DNA of 64,000 nt from Streptomyces lydicus (GTDB lineage Bacteria > Actinomycetota > Actinomycetes > Streptomycetales > Streptomycetaceae): NCBI RefSeq assembly GCF_004125265.1, contig NZ_RDTE01000003.1:5332001-5396000 (forward strand), written 5' to 3'. The position numbers and the translations under genes are program-made. Below the pieces are notes generated by a model, which was not told the DNA's origin, made no database searches, and saw nothing but the letters and a program-made list of their open reading frames with translations. Positions 42,566 through 51,406 of the stretch are shown piece after piece. The stretch's first letter is position 1; each line of letters starts with the position of its first letter.

Positions 42566-43065
42566 GCCCCGCCCGCGCCCTGGTCGTCACCGCCTCCAAC
42601 CGCGCCGCGGCCGGTATCTACCCCGACAAGGGCGGCCCGCTGCTCGCCGAGGGCCTGGCCGCCATGGGCTTCGAGGTCGACGGCCCGCAGGTGGTGCCCG
42701 ACGGCGAACCGGTGGAAGCCGCCCTGCGTGGCGCCGTCGCCGCCGCCCGCTACGCCGTCGTCCTCACCACCGGCGGTACGGGCCTGTCGCCCACCGACCG
42801 CACCCCCGAGGCCACCCGCCGGGTCCTGGACTACGAGATCCCCGGCATCCCCGAGGCGATCCGCGCCGCCGGCCGTACGAAGGTCCCCACCGCCGCGCTC
42901 TCCCGGGGACTGGCGGGCGTCGCAGGCACCACCCTGATCGTCAACCTCCCCGGCTCGTCCGGCGGGGTCCGCGACGGCCTCGCCGTCCTCACCGACCTGC
43001 TGCCGCACGCCGTCGACCAGATCCGCGGCGGCGACCACCCCAGGCCTTCCGGGAGCCCGAGCTGA
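42562..43065 (+). CDS. mogA: Molybdopterin adenylyltransferase (MogA/MoaB family)
   Basis: Adenylylates molybdopterin before molybdate insertion by MoeA. The 167-residue protein has VVTASNRAAAGIYPDKGGPLLAEGL (in parts), the MPT-binding LTTGGTGLSPTDRTPEATR motif and the C-terminal NLPGSSGGVRDGLAVL. It overlaps moaC upstream by 4 nt, and its own TGA shares a CTGA with the next gene. Confidence 0.93.
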   Translation: MSPARALVVTASNRAAAGIYPDKGGPLLAEGLAAMGFEVDGPQVVPDGEPVEAALRGAVAAARYAVVLTTGGTGLSPTDRTPEATRRVLDYEIPGIPEAIRAAGRTKVPTAALSRGLAGVAGTTLIVNLPGSSGGVRDGLAVLTDLLPHAVDQIRGGDHPRPSGSPS

Positions 43066-43694
43066 ACGCGCCCTGGCCGGTGGTCCTCACGGACGGTGAG
43101 GTGACCCTCCGCCCGATAAAGATGCGCGACCAACGGGCCTGGCGCGAGGTCAACCGCCGTAACCGCGACTGGTTGCGCCCCTGGGAGGCGACCGTCCCGC
43201 CGCCCCCGCCCGGCCTCGTCCCGCCGCACCGCCCCACGTACCGTCAGATGGTCCGCCACCTCCGCGCCGAGGCGCACGCGGGCCGGATGCTGCCGTTCGT
43301 CGTCGAGTACCGCGGCCGGCTCGTCGGCCAGCTGACGGTCGCGGGCATCACCTGGGGCTCCATGTGCTCCGGCCATATCGGCTACTGGGTCGACCGGGAA
43401 GTCGCCGGCCGCGGTGTCATCCCGACCGCCGTGGCGCTCGCCGCCGACCACTGTTTCCGGTCCGTGGGACTGCACCGCATCGAGATCTGTATTCGCCCGG
43501 AGAACGTCCCCAGCCGCCGGGTGGTCGAAAAGCTCGGCTTTCGTGAAGAGGGCACCCGCCCGCGCTACCTCCACATCGACGGTGCCTGGCGCGACCACCT
43601 GGTCTTCGCCCTCACCGCGGAAGAAGTGCCCGAAGGCCTGCTCAGCCGCTGGCGCAGGCAGAAGCCCAGCACTCCCGGCACACCCCACAAATAA
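43062..43694 (+). CDS. RimJ/RimL-type GNAT acetyltransferase with apparent CTG start
   Basis: Probable N-terminal (ribosomal-protein-alanine type) acetyltransferase. The 210-residue protein has the RimJ-family VTLRPIKMRDQRAWREVNRRNRDWLRPWEAT region, motif A-like GYWVDREVAGRGVIPTAVAL (in parts), and NVPSRRVVEKLGFREEG for acetyl-CoA binding. A CTG at 43062 overlaps the mogA TGA as CTGA, has GGGAG 6 nt upstream and gives LNAPWPVVLTDGEV. GTG 43080 is the fallback but has no ribosome site. Confidence 0.87.
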   Translation: MNAPWPVVLTDGEVTLRPIKMRDQRAWREVNRRNRDWLRPWEATVPPPPPGLVPPHRPTYRQMVRHLRAEAHAGRMLPFVVEYRGRLVGQLTVAGITWGSMCSGHIGYWVDREVAGRGVIPTAVALAADHCFRSVGLHRIEICIRPENVPSRRVVEKLGFREEGTRPRYLHIDGAWRDHLVFALTAEEVPEGLLSRWRRQKPSTPGTPHK

Positions 43695-43845
43695 AATAAA
43701 TGTTCGAATCTATTCCCTGATTGACCGGATCGGCGGGGACACTGATCTCTACCATCACAAAAAAGTTCGAGATATCAGCCAGATCGTGCGACACACCGGC
43801 CCAATTGGCGGATGGCCCCCTGCAAACCCCTCTACCGTGTGAGTT

Positions 43846-44898
43846 GTGAGAAGCAGCGGCCTCATCTACGCAGTCATCGTCGGGGCCTGGGCTGCCTATT
43901 TGGTGCCGATGTGGCTCCGTAGGCAGGACGAGCTCAACGAGGCCCGTCCGACCGAGCGCTTCAGCACCGCCATCCGGCTGCTGTCCGGACGGGCGGCGAT
44001 GCAGCGCCGTTACGACAAGGCACACGGGGAGCACCCCGCCGACGATGCGGGCGACGACGTGGACCCGGACGCCCCGGCCGGCGAGGCCGGCGCCCGGGCC
44101 TTCGGCGACCCCGCCGCGGCCGACCAGGCCGAGGCTCCCCACACCCGGGTGCAGGCCGCCCCGCCGCGCCCCTCCGCCGCCGAGCGGACCAAGCGCGCCA
44201 AGGTCCTCGCCCGCCGCCGGCGCACCACCACCCTCCTCTTCCTCGCCTTCACCGCGGGCGCCATCGTCGCCGCGGTCGGCGGCCTCCCCTTCCTCTGGGC
44301 CCCCGCCCTGCCCGCCCTCCTGCTGACCGCGTACATCATTTACCTGCGCGTCCAGGAGCGGCGGCGCTTCACCTTCACCATGGACCGGCGCAAGGCGGAG
44401 GCCGCGGCCCAGCGCCTGCGGGAAGGACGCCGGTCCCGCCCTCGGCAGGCGGCCGACCAGCCGCCCGCCGCCGACCACCCGGCCGACGTCCGCGCTGACA
44501 CCCCGCCCGACGCCGCCCCGGAGCCGCCCCGCCCCGCGACCCCCGCGCACACCGCGGGCCGCCGCGCCCTGGTCGAGGAGACCGACCACGCCGAGTGGGT
44601 GGACCAGCAGCGCGAACGCGAACGCCCGCGCCCCGCCGCCGCCGACAGCTGGGACCCGGTCCCGGTCCCCCTCCCCACCTACGTCACCGCGCCGGTCGCC
44701 CCCCGCGCCACCAGCCACGTCGACCTGGACGCCGAGGACGCCTGGAGCTCCGCCCGCTCCAGCGCCGCCCCCGACCACCCCCAGGCCGACACCCCCTCCC
44801 AGGACCGCCCCACCCACCCCGGCCGCCGCACCCGCGGCCGCACCCCCCTCTTCGACCAGTACGAGAACGAGGACCGCCCGCGCGCGGCGAACGAGTGA
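43846..44898 (+). CDS. Conserved-looking membrane protein, unknown function
   Basis: A 350-residue protein. One helix at the N-terminus (about 6-23; LIYAVIVGAWAAYLVPMWL) is followed by RRQDELNEARPTERFSTAIRLL, a disordered acidic stretch, two central helices (about 126-165), then a helical basic segment (RKAEAAAQRLREGRR) and a long Pro/Ala/Asp-rich C-terminal half with no conserved motif. GTG start. I cannot assign a function. It is the last protein-coding gene before the tRNA-Ala locus. Confidence 0.8.
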   Translation: MRSSGLIYAVIVGAWAAYLVPMWLRRQDELNEARPTERFSTAIRLLSGRAAMQRRYDKAHGEHPADDAGDDVDPDAPAGEAGARAFGDPAAADQAEAPHTRVQAAPPRPSAAERTKRAKVLARRRRTTTLLFLAFTAGAIVAAVGGLPFLWAPALPALLLTAYIIYLRVQERRRFTFTMDRRKAEAAAQRLREGRRSRPRQAADQPPAADHPADVRADTPPDAAPEPPRPATPAHTAGRRALVEETDHAEWVDQQRERERPRPAAADSWDPVPVPLPTYVTAPVAPRATSHVDLDAEDAWSSARSSAAPDHPQADTPSQDRPTHPGRRTRGRTPLFDQYENEDRPRAANE

Positions 44899-44953
44899 CG
44901 GCCCTCCGCTGACCAGCACCGCAAGCGATTTCCGAGCACCGCGATCGAGATGC

Positions 44954-44959
44954 TAGAGT
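44954..44959 (+). promoter_or_regulatory. Probable -10 box of the tRNA-Ala gene
   Basis: TAGAGT lies 15 nt before the tRNA 5' end, in an otherwise GC-rich leader; the spacing fits a housekeeping sigma promoter. The matching -35 region is not clear. Confidence 0.45.
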
Positions 44960-44973
44960 TTCACTCGTCGCAA

Positions 44974-45046
44974 GGGCCTGTGGCGCAGCTGGTAGCGCAC
45001 CTCGTTCGCAACGAGGGGGTCAGGGGTTCGAATCCCCTCAGGTCCA
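44974..45046 (+). tRNA. tRNA-Ala (anticodon CGC)
   Basis: The acceptor stem GGGCCTG pairs with CAGGTCC (one G-T pair). The anticodon arm is CCTCG-TTCGCAA-CGAGG with anticodon CGC, and the T arm is GGGGTTCGAATCCCC. Discriminator A at 45046; CCA is not encoded. A terminator follows, and a decayed tyrosine recombinase lies about 100 bp downstream, so its 3' end is a plausible old attachment site. Confidence 0.97.
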
Positions 45047-45055
45047 CAGCGCGTC

Positions 45056-45092
45056 AAAGCCCCCGCCGGGGATATCCGGTGGGGGCTTTTTC
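45056..45092 (+). terminator. tRNA-Ala terminator with T tract
   Basis: AAAGCCCCC and GGGGGCTTT arms with inner CCGG/CCGG pairing around GGATAT, ending in a run of T. A classic factor-independent terminator. Confidence 0.92.
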
Positions 45093-45143
45093 CTGTCGTG
45101 CGGCATCGAGGGGCAGTGGCTGCGCGGGATCAGCTGACGGCCG

Positions 45144-45251
45144 AAGATGCTCACCCGGCTTCCGCGGTGCCTTCCGCGTCGGCTCCGGCGGCACGTGCGG
45201 GTGGATCTCCGTGGTTACCGCGATCTTGCCGTGACGGAGGAGCTGCAGGGC
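45144..45251 (-). pseudogene. Remnant of a tyrosine recombinase C-terminus
   Basis: In one minus-strand frame the peptide ALQLLRHGKIAVTTEIHP then HVPPEPTRKAPRKPGEHL matches the end of phage-type integrases (family pattern LLGHSxIAVTMxIYTHV). The catalytic tyrosine position reads His (EIHPHV), the GH of the family is RH, and the N-terminal catalytic domain is missing in all frames. It lies just after tRNA-Ala, as expected of an element that once integrated there. Confidence 0.6.
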
Positions 45252-45566
45252 GGTCCCGGGCGCGCGTCGAGCTGCGTGAGGCCGGCACGGTGACCGGAGG
45301 TGCCGTGGCCGGGGCCGCCGCTTTTGGTGCCGGCCGGCGGTGATCTCGGCCGACGGGTGAGGTGTGCGTCCGAGTCCCCGGCATCCGGGGCCGGGGCCGC
45401 GCCGGAGCCCCTGCCCGCGTACGGTCAACAACCTCCCTCTGCCAACGGGCCGTTGCTATTGTCGGGCGAAGCCGGATTCAGGGAAGGCCAGGGGAGTGTC
45501 GTCCACGACGTCCGTCGATCCGGGGGGACTGCGCGCCGCTCGTGCGGAGGACCGATTTCCGAAGAC

Positions 45567-46319
45567 ATGACGGACAAGAAGCACAAGGCGATCAGCGCCA
45601 CCAAGGAAGTCGCGGCGTCACTGCGGGGCTGGTCGCTGTCGCAGGCTTTGCATGCCAATGCCGACAGTTGGCAGCTATCTCTCGACGGTATGCGCAGCCG
45701 CGCCGGGACTGGTGCCGCCAATCTGCGGACCTGTGCCGACGGGCACGACTGGAACGACAGGGGGAACATCGGTACCCCCAAGCGATCCTTCCGGATCACG
45801 TCCGCTCTGCCCGTCTGCCTGATTTCCCTGGCCCTCCTTTTCACTGGAGCCTGCATGTCCGCGCCCCCGAGCGACGATGTCAACAAGCCACTGCCACGCA
45901 AAAGCCGACAGGACGCGCTGGCCTGGGCCAAGCAGTACACCTCGACGATGGCTCACTACGCCGGGGTGACGTTCGGCCATCAATTCGGCCCCCGGGAGAA
46001 CTTCACGGACTGCGTCGGAAAGCACGATGAGGTAGCCGACGACGGCAGGTACCAACTCGCCTACACGGTGTACGCCAAGCTCCACCGGGACCAGCACATC
46101 GCCGCGGCCCGTAAGTTGCGTACGGCGCTGAAGGAACATGGGGTGGAGATCAGCGACTTCACCGAACGCCCGGAAAAGCCCGAGGTCATCATGTATGCCC
46201 GACACCCTCGCGAGAAGTTCTTCGTGGTGGCGGACACGGTCAAGCCCCCGGACACCTTCCGCCTGGAGGTCAGCACCCCCTGCTTCCTGCCGCCCGGTGC
46301 CAAACAGCAGCAGTTCTGA
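45567..46319 (+). CDS. WXG100-like helical segment fused to a lipoprotein
   Basis: A 250-residue protein. Residues about 1-68 form a helical block (ATKEVAASLRGWSLSQALH, then WQLSLDGMRSRAGTGAANLR) that resembles the C-terminal half of WXG100-type proteins. Then come a basic stretch, a hydrophobic segment (about 76-93) and LFTGACMS, a poor lipobox. The rest (about 98-250) is a soluble domain with two conserved-looking cysteines (FTDCVGK, STPCFLPPG) and the ending GAKQQQF, which I recall from a common Streptomyces lipoprotein family whose members usually follow a separate WXG100-like gene. Here the two appear joined in frame. The lipoprotein alone could start later. Confidence 0.7.
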   Translation: MTDKKHKAISATKEVAASLRGWSLSQALHANADSWQLSLDGMRSRAGTGAANLRTCADGHDWNDRGNIGTPKRSFRITSALPVCLISLALLFTGACMSAPPSDDVNKPLPRKSRQDALAWAKQYTSTMAHYAGVTFGHQFGPRENFTDCVGKHDEVADDGRYQLAYTVYAKLHRDQHIAAARKLRTALKEHGVEISDFTERPEKPEVIMYARHPREKFFVVADTVKPPDTFRLEVSTPCFLPPGAKQQQF

Positions 46320-46530
46320 CTTGGCGTCGCTATGGTTCTGGCGGCCGTCGTCCTGCCGACTCACGTTCGGGACCTAGCCACACGGCTGACACGTCACAGG
46401 CGCAGCCCCGGCCCCCGTAGGACACGGTTCACGGTAGGTGGCTCAGCGCTGGTGGGTTCGTCCGGCGGTTCTCTGGCCGTGGAGGCGTTGAAACACGCAC
46501 TGAATATCCGCCACGGAGTGAGAGAAGGAA

Positions 46531-46656
46531 ATGGAAAAAGGGCATAAAACCCTCCTTGTGATTGCTGTTTTCGTGGCGCTCCTTGTTGCGGTGGGCATTT
46601 GGCAGTGGATGTGGCTCATGGGTGATCTGGATAAACCCATGAACTGGAATTACTGA
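46531..46656 (+). CDS. 41-residue single-pass membrane protein
   Basis: A short ORF with a strong ribosome site (GAGAGAAGGA) and ATG 46531. The product MEKGHKTLL... has a basic start, a hydrophobic segment (about 8-30) with three Trp and two Met residues near its end, and a polar tail ending MNWNY. Base composition is clearly lower in GC than the flanking genes and codons such as AAA, ATT and CTT are common, suggesting recent transfer. It belongs to the tRNA-Ala island. Function unknown; the 211-bp gap before it is non-coding. Confidence 0.65.
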   Translation: MEKGHKTLLVIAVFVALLVAVGIWQWMWLMGDLDKPMNWNY

Positions 46657-46829
46657 AAAGGCGATCTGCCAAGACCACCTTGTCATGGCGGCATCTTCCA
46701 TCTCCACGTACCAACGCGGGAGACAGCGCCGAGCTACTGGTCCGACAACGAAGGGCTCCCGGGCCCGGTGTTGGGGGGCAGGTCGATGCGCCCAGCTGCG
46801 CGGATTGGCTTGGGGGCAGGGTGGCTGTG

Positions 46830-49800
46830 TTACTTCCGGCCGGGGAGGAGGGCGGACTCCGGGCTGTCGCCGCCCCAGCTGTCCGGGGTGCGCCAGAGGA
46901 CGTGGACGTGGAAGACGTCGTGGATGGTGTCGGCGGACCAGTCCTCCGTGGGGGGTTCGGAGAGGACCAGGTGGAGGCTGTCGGCCGGGGTGGGCAGGGT
47001 GTGGTTGATCTCCAGGAGGCGGGTCGCTCCCGAGCGGAGGTCTTCGTAGGTGGAGCGGCCGGCGCCCAGGACCTCGTAGAGGAACAGGCCGTTGTCAGTG
47101 GGGCAGCTGACGTCGACGAGCGGGGAGTCGGTCGGCTGGAGGTCTGCCCAGAGCAGGGCGGACTTCAGGGCGTGGCGCACCGACTCGTGTTTCTTGCAGG
47201 TGCGGTCGGCGGCGGCCGAGGTCTCCAGTGCGCGCAGGAATCCCTCCTTCGTGGTCACGGCCGGTGCGGTGGGAACTTCTGCGACGGTGGGCACGGGGGC
47301 GGGTTCCTTCTGGTCGGGCTGAGGCACGGGGATGACGGGGGCGGCGGGGGTGCTTTCGGAGCCCGAGCCGGTGGCGGGCTCGGCGGCGAGGCGGGTCCGG
47401 AGTGTGTTTGCGGCTTCGGTCAGGGCCTGGGTCCAGCCGGAGTGCGTGAGGTCGTGCCGCAGCCGGCCGGTGTCCAGGGTGTTGTCCTTGAGTGCGCGGT
47501 GGGCGCCCGCCATGAGGTCGCGCAGCACGCCCAGACGGTTTCTGTCCGGGGAACCGAGCACGCGCCGTACGTCCACCCAGTCCGCCTGGTCGCGGCGGAG
47601 GACGCGGTGGGCCATGCCCTGCAGATCGGACAGCCGGCTGCGGGCGTCCGGGGGGACGTTTCCGTCGCCGGTCAGCAGCTCGCCGAGGACGTCGAGTGCC
47701 GCCACGTAGCGTTCCGCCATCGTGGGGGAGAGGGGCCTGCGGCCGCGCTGGTCGGTGGTGAGCACGCTCTGGTTGGTCTCGTTGGCGAAGACCCAGCAGT
47801 CCAGGTTCTCGCCTCGACGCGGGGGAGCGGAGCCGTGCCGGACGGTCAGGACGAGTGGGCGGTCGATCTCGGGGTCCAGCGCTTTGACCTTGTAGCGGCC
47901 GCCCGGCCCGGGGCCGATGACCCGTACGCGGATGTCGGTACCGATCTGGGGGATGCCGCCTTGAGCTGTGCCGGATTCGGATTCGGATTCGGCCTCGGCG
48001 GTTCCAATGGGTTCGGTGGGTTCGGTGGCCTTGGCAGATTCGGGTGGTTCGGTGGGTTCGGTGGGTTCGAGGGTGCCCTCGGTGTCCGCGTCGAGGGTGG
48101 CGTCGGGGGGCGTCAGGATGTCCGGGAGGGCGGAGGTGTGGAGCACCGTCAGGCTCTGGGTGCTGCGGGTGAGGGCGATGTAGAGCTGGCGTTGGCCGGC
48201 CGGGCCGCGGTCGGCGATGGTGGCGGGCTCGACGACCAGTACGTGGTCGTACTCCATGCCCTTGGTCTGTGCGGCGGCCAGGACGGAGACCGTCTCGCGG
48301 CTTTGTCCGGTGAGGCCGGCGCGCTCGTCGAGATGGCGGCTGATCTCGTCGAGCCAGCCCGAGTCGTCCGGGACGATGACGGCCACGGAACGCGGGGTGT
48401 TCCCGTCGCTGGTGCCCACCAGGCGGGTGACCTGGGCGGCGGTGTCGTCCAGGAGCTTCCACGGCTCGGTGGCCAGGGTCCGTACGGCACCGTCGCCCGC
48501 CTCGCGCACGGCCTGCGGGTAGGGCAGGGCCGGGGCGACCGCACGGGCGAGGGGCGCCACGAACTCCATGATCTCCGCGGGCACGCGGTAGCTGGTGGTC
48601 AGCTCGGCGACACGCCAGTCCCCGTGGTCGGACAGCAGGGTGCCGAGGCGGTCCCAGCTGGTGTGGGTGTGGGGGCCGGTGGCCTGGGCGAGGTCACCGA
48701 GGACCGTCATGGAGCCGCCTACCGCGCAACGGCGGCGCAGTGCGTGGGCCTGCATGGGGGTGAGGTCCTGCGCCTCGTCGACGACGATGTGTCCGTAGCG
48801 CCTCGGGATCTCCCCGGAGATGAGGAACCGGAGTTCTTCCAGGCAGACATGGTCGTCGAGGGTCCATGGGTCGGCATCGGCGGTGGCGGCCCGGGGGCGG
48901 TGCAGGGCCGCCTGTTCGTCGTCGTCGAGGAGGCCGGCGGCGCAGGTGGCGAGGAGGTCGGCCGAGTCGTAGAGAGTGCGCAGTGCCTCCCTGGCGCCCG
49001 GCGAGGGCCAGATGCGGTCCACGAGCCGTTCGACCCGGCGGTTGCGTTCCAGGTCGCGGCGGATCGTACCGCCCTGTCCGCGGCGCGGGGCGATGGCGGC
49101 GAGTTCCTGCAGCAGGCGGTCGACGAAGAGGCTGCGGAAGCGTTCGCGGCGCTCACGGTAGGCGCCGTCGCCGCCCCGCGCCTCGTCGAGAAGGGCGAGG
49201 ACTTCGCTTCGCGGGACGCGCAGGGTCGTGCTGCCGGCGGTGACGACGACCGCGGGCTCGTCGCCCTCGAAGGAGGGGGCGGTGGTGAGGTCGTCGAGGA
49301 CGTCGGGCCGGCAGTCGTTCTCGACCCGGCGCCGCAGGACGGCCGCCATGCGCTCGTCCGACTTCACCAGCCGCGCCCGCGGGGTGTCGGTGCCGAGGAT
49401 CTCGCCGTCCCACAGGCGGGTCAGCTGGACGGCGTTGACGTCCCGCGTCCCGAGGGTGGGCAGGACCTGTCCGACGTAATCCAGGAACCGCTGGTGGGGG
49501 CCGATGACGAGGATGTCCTGGGCCTTGAAGTGCTCGTTGTTGACGAGCCAGGTGACGCGGTGCAGACCGACCGCGGACTTGCCGGTGCCCGGACCGCCCT
49601 GCACCACGAGGATGTCGGAGGGGGAGCCCGTGACCAGGTCCATCTGGTCCCGGCGGATGGTTTCGACGATGTCCCGCATACGGCCGCTGCGTGACCGCTG
49701 GAGCTCCTGCAGCAGGAAGTCGTCCGGCTGGAGCGTCTTACGGCGCCGGCGGCGGGCGGCATCTCCGGGAGCGCGGGACGGCGGATGGTCCTTCCCGGGC

Positions 49801-50366
49801 GCCGCGACGGGGGCCTCGGGCGTGGCCGCCGGCCGGGAGCTGTCCGCGGCCGGTCGCGGCGCCGGGACGGGCGTGGGTGTGGTGGGTGAGGTGGGTAATA
49901 CGGGGGCCGCGGGAGCTGGGGGAGTTGCCCTGGCGATCTCGTCGAAGTAGCCCTTGACCACACGCTGCACACAGCGCAACTGCCGTCGCAGGCTCACCTC
50001 CCCGGGCGCCTCGGGCCGCGCCTCCAGCCACCTCTTCGCCAGCGGGCTGGTCCACAGCAGGACCACCGGATCGTTCACGGCGTCGCGTACGCCTCGTCGC
50101 CCGATGTACCAGGGGCGGTGCTCGCCGCCCGGCTCCTCCGGTGCGTCGACGCGGGAGAAGACCAGCGACTCGTCGCCGAGTCCGTCGTATGCCTCGGCCC
50201 GCGCCTCCGCCTCGATCCGGTTGGCGATGCTGTCCTTGCCGCTCGCCGACGCCGTGGCGGCCGACGCCCCGCTCATCTGGGCCAGCCGCGCGCGGTAGCA
50301 GTCGTAGGCGTGGTCCACCGCCTTCTGTTCGACGGCGATGACCTCGTCGCGTGTGGTGGCGCTCAT
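46830..50366 (-). CDS. HelD/UvrD-like helicase with a large C-terminal extension
   Basis: Superfamily 1 helicase of 1178 residues. An N-terminal helical part (about 1-130) resembles the coiled coil of HelD-type RNA-polymerase-associated helicases. A Pro/Ala-rich linker follows, then Walker A GGPGTGKSAVGLHR at about 257-270, motif II IVVDEAQDLTPMQ near 528-540, and the motif VI region QLYIALTRSTQSLTVLH ending near 743. After an acidic TEP-repeat linker come about 400 residues: an OB-like part (IRVRVIGPGPGGRYKVKALDPE), a helical part, and a final domain with SPLVDVSCPTDNGLFLYEVLGAGRS. Start at ATG 50366 with GGGAGG. The extension is not part of normal HelD. Confidence 0.82.
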   Translation of the reverse strand: MSATTRDEVIAVEQKAVDHAYDCYRARLAQMSGASAATASASGKDSIANRIEAEARAEAYDGLGDESLVFSRVDAPEEPGGEHRPWYIGRRGVRDAVNDPVVLLWTSPLAKRWLEARPEAPGEVSLRRQLRCVQRVVKGYFDEIARATPPAPAAPVLPTSPTTPTPVPAPRPAADSSRPAATPEAPVAAPGKDHPPSRAPGDAARRRRRKTLQPDDFLLQELQRSRSGRMRDIVETIRRDQMDLVTGSPSDILVVQGGPGTGKSAVGLHRVTWLVNNEHFKAQDILVIGPHQRFLDYVGQVLPTLGTRDVNAVQLTRLWDGEILGTDTPRARLVKSDERMAAVLRRRVENDCRPDVLDDLTTAPSFEGDEPAVVVTAGSTTLRVPRSEVLALLDEARGGDGAYRERRERFRSLFVDRLLQELAAIAPRRGQGGTIRRDLERNRRVERLVDRIWPSPGAREALRTLYDSADLLATCAAGLLDDDEQAALHRPRAATADADPWTLDDHVCLEELRFLISGEIPRRYGHIVVDEAQDLTPMQAHALRRRCAVGGSMTVLGDLAQATGPHTHTSWDRLGTLLSDHGDWRVAELTTSYRVPAEIMEFVAPLARAVAPALPYPQAVREAGDGAVRTLATEPWKLLDDTAAQVTRLVGTSDGNTPRSVAVIVPDDSGWLDEISRHLDERAGLTGQSRETVSVLAAAQTKGMEYDHVLVVEPATIADRGPAGQRQLYIALTRSTQSLTVLHTSALPDILTPPDATLDADTEGTLEPTEPTEPPESAKATEPTEPIGTAEAESESESGTAQGGIPQIGTDIRVRVIGPGPGGRYKVKALDPEIDRPLVLTVRHGSAPPRRGENLDCWVFANETNQSVLTTDQRGRRPLSPTMAERYVAALDVLGELLTGDGNVPPDARSRLSDLQGMAHRVLRRDQADWVDVRRVLGSPDRNRLGVLRDLMAGAHRALKDNTLDTGRLRHDLTHSGWTQALTEAANTLRTRLAAEPATGSGSESTPAAPVIPVPQPDQKEPAPVPTVAEVPTAPAVTTKEGFLRALETSAAADRTCKKHESVRHALKSALLWADLQPTDSPLVDVSCPTDNGLFLYEVLGAGRSTYEDLRSGATRLLEINHTLPTPADSLHLVLSEPPTEDWSADTIHDVFHVHVLWRTPDSWGGDSPESALLPGRK

Positions 50367-50566
50367 GTACATCCTCCCTGCGGCGTCCACGGATGCCGCT
50401 ACGGGCCTGCGCCCGTACCCCGTTCACATAACTATCAGAGAAGGGATGGTGACGAATGGTCATCGGGTCAGTTCCTCCGGGCACCGCTCCGCCGACCACC
50501 GCTCCGCCGGCCACCGCTCCGCCGGGCGCTGCGGCGAAGCCGGCCGGAGGAGCGGTGCCAGGAGGG

Positions 50567-51406
50567 TCAGTCGCGGAGGAAGGCCAGGACGGAGGCGGTC
50601 TGGCCGAGGAGTGCGTGACCGGCCTCGGGCAGGAGGGTCACGGTCGCGTGCGGGACGCAATCGTGCATGCGCCGGGCGGTTCGGGCCGAGTCGAACATGG
50701 CGTCGCGGGCGCCGGCCGTCACCAGCACCGGCATGGTCAGGCGGCGCAACGCGCTGTCGGGGAACACGGGAAGCCGCTCCGTGCGCGGCTTGAAGTGCTT
50801 GAAGGTCAGCATCACGTGGTCGAGGAGGTGCCGGGTCTGCGGCGTGTCCAGGCCCGTTGCGGCTCGCGCCGACCGGAGCGCGCCCCAGCGTCCGAAGGGG
50901 CGCAGGAGCAGGAACGTGAACACCACGCCCATCTTCTGCCTCCCCACGCCGCCGGGGCACAGCAGGCCCAGGCGGGTCACCCGCTCCGGCCGGCGGGTGG
51001 CGTAGTCCAGCGCCAGCCAGCCGCCGAGTGACATCCCGACGATCGCGGTGTCCGTGATGCCGAGCCCCTTCAGTACGTCGTCCAGCCACCGCGCGAGGGC
51101 ATCGGAGGCGAGGGGCGGGCGGGACGGTGCGCTCCTGCCGGGCTCGCCGATGACGTCGACGGCGTAGGTGCGGAAATGCCGGGACCAGGCGGCGATGTCG
51201 TCCTGCCACACCGCCGCGTTCGCCCCGCTGCCGTGCAGCAGCAGGAGGGGCGGGGCGTCCTCGGGGCCGGAGGCGATGACGAAGGTCTCGCCCTCGCGGG
51301 TCGGTAACCGGAGGTGCTCGGCGGGGACCGGCCAGGATTGCAGCGCCTCCTGATAGCGCCGCCGGATCTCGTGCGCACCGGCCTCGGACTGGTAAATCGT
51401 GCTCAC
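50567..51406 (-). CDS. Alpha/beta-hydrolase
   Basis: A 279-residue serine hydrolase of the alpha/beta fold. The oxyanion region reads LLLHGSGANAAVWQ, the nucleophile elbow GMSLGGW (Ser), the acid is probably Asp of VTAGARDAMFDS, and the final histidine is in LPEAGHALL. The reaction (ester, epoxide, lactone or C-C bond) cannot be told. The start overlaps the stop of the upstream excisionase-type HTH gene by 4 nt (ATGA), so both are one unit. Confidence 0.9.
   Translation of the reverse strand: MSTIYQSEAGAHEIRRRYQEALQSWPVPAEHLRLPTREGETFVIASGPEDAPPLLLLHGSGANAAVWQDDIAAWSRHFRTYAVDVIGEPGRSAPSRPPLASDALARWLDDVLKGLGITDTAIVGMSLGGWLALDYATRRPERVTRLGLLCPGGVGRQKMGVVFTFLLLRPFGRWGALRSARAATGLDTPQTRHLLDHVMLTFKHFKPRTERLPVFPDSALRRLTMPVLVTAGARDAMFDSARTARRMHDCVPHATVTLLPEAGHALLGQTASVLAFLRD

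Noticed and set aside
50391..50460. Rifamycin-associated element upstream of the HelD-like helicase
   Set aside because: The expected long inverted repeat with GGGGCTTGC-type arms is not present; only partial GC-rich symmetry is seen.
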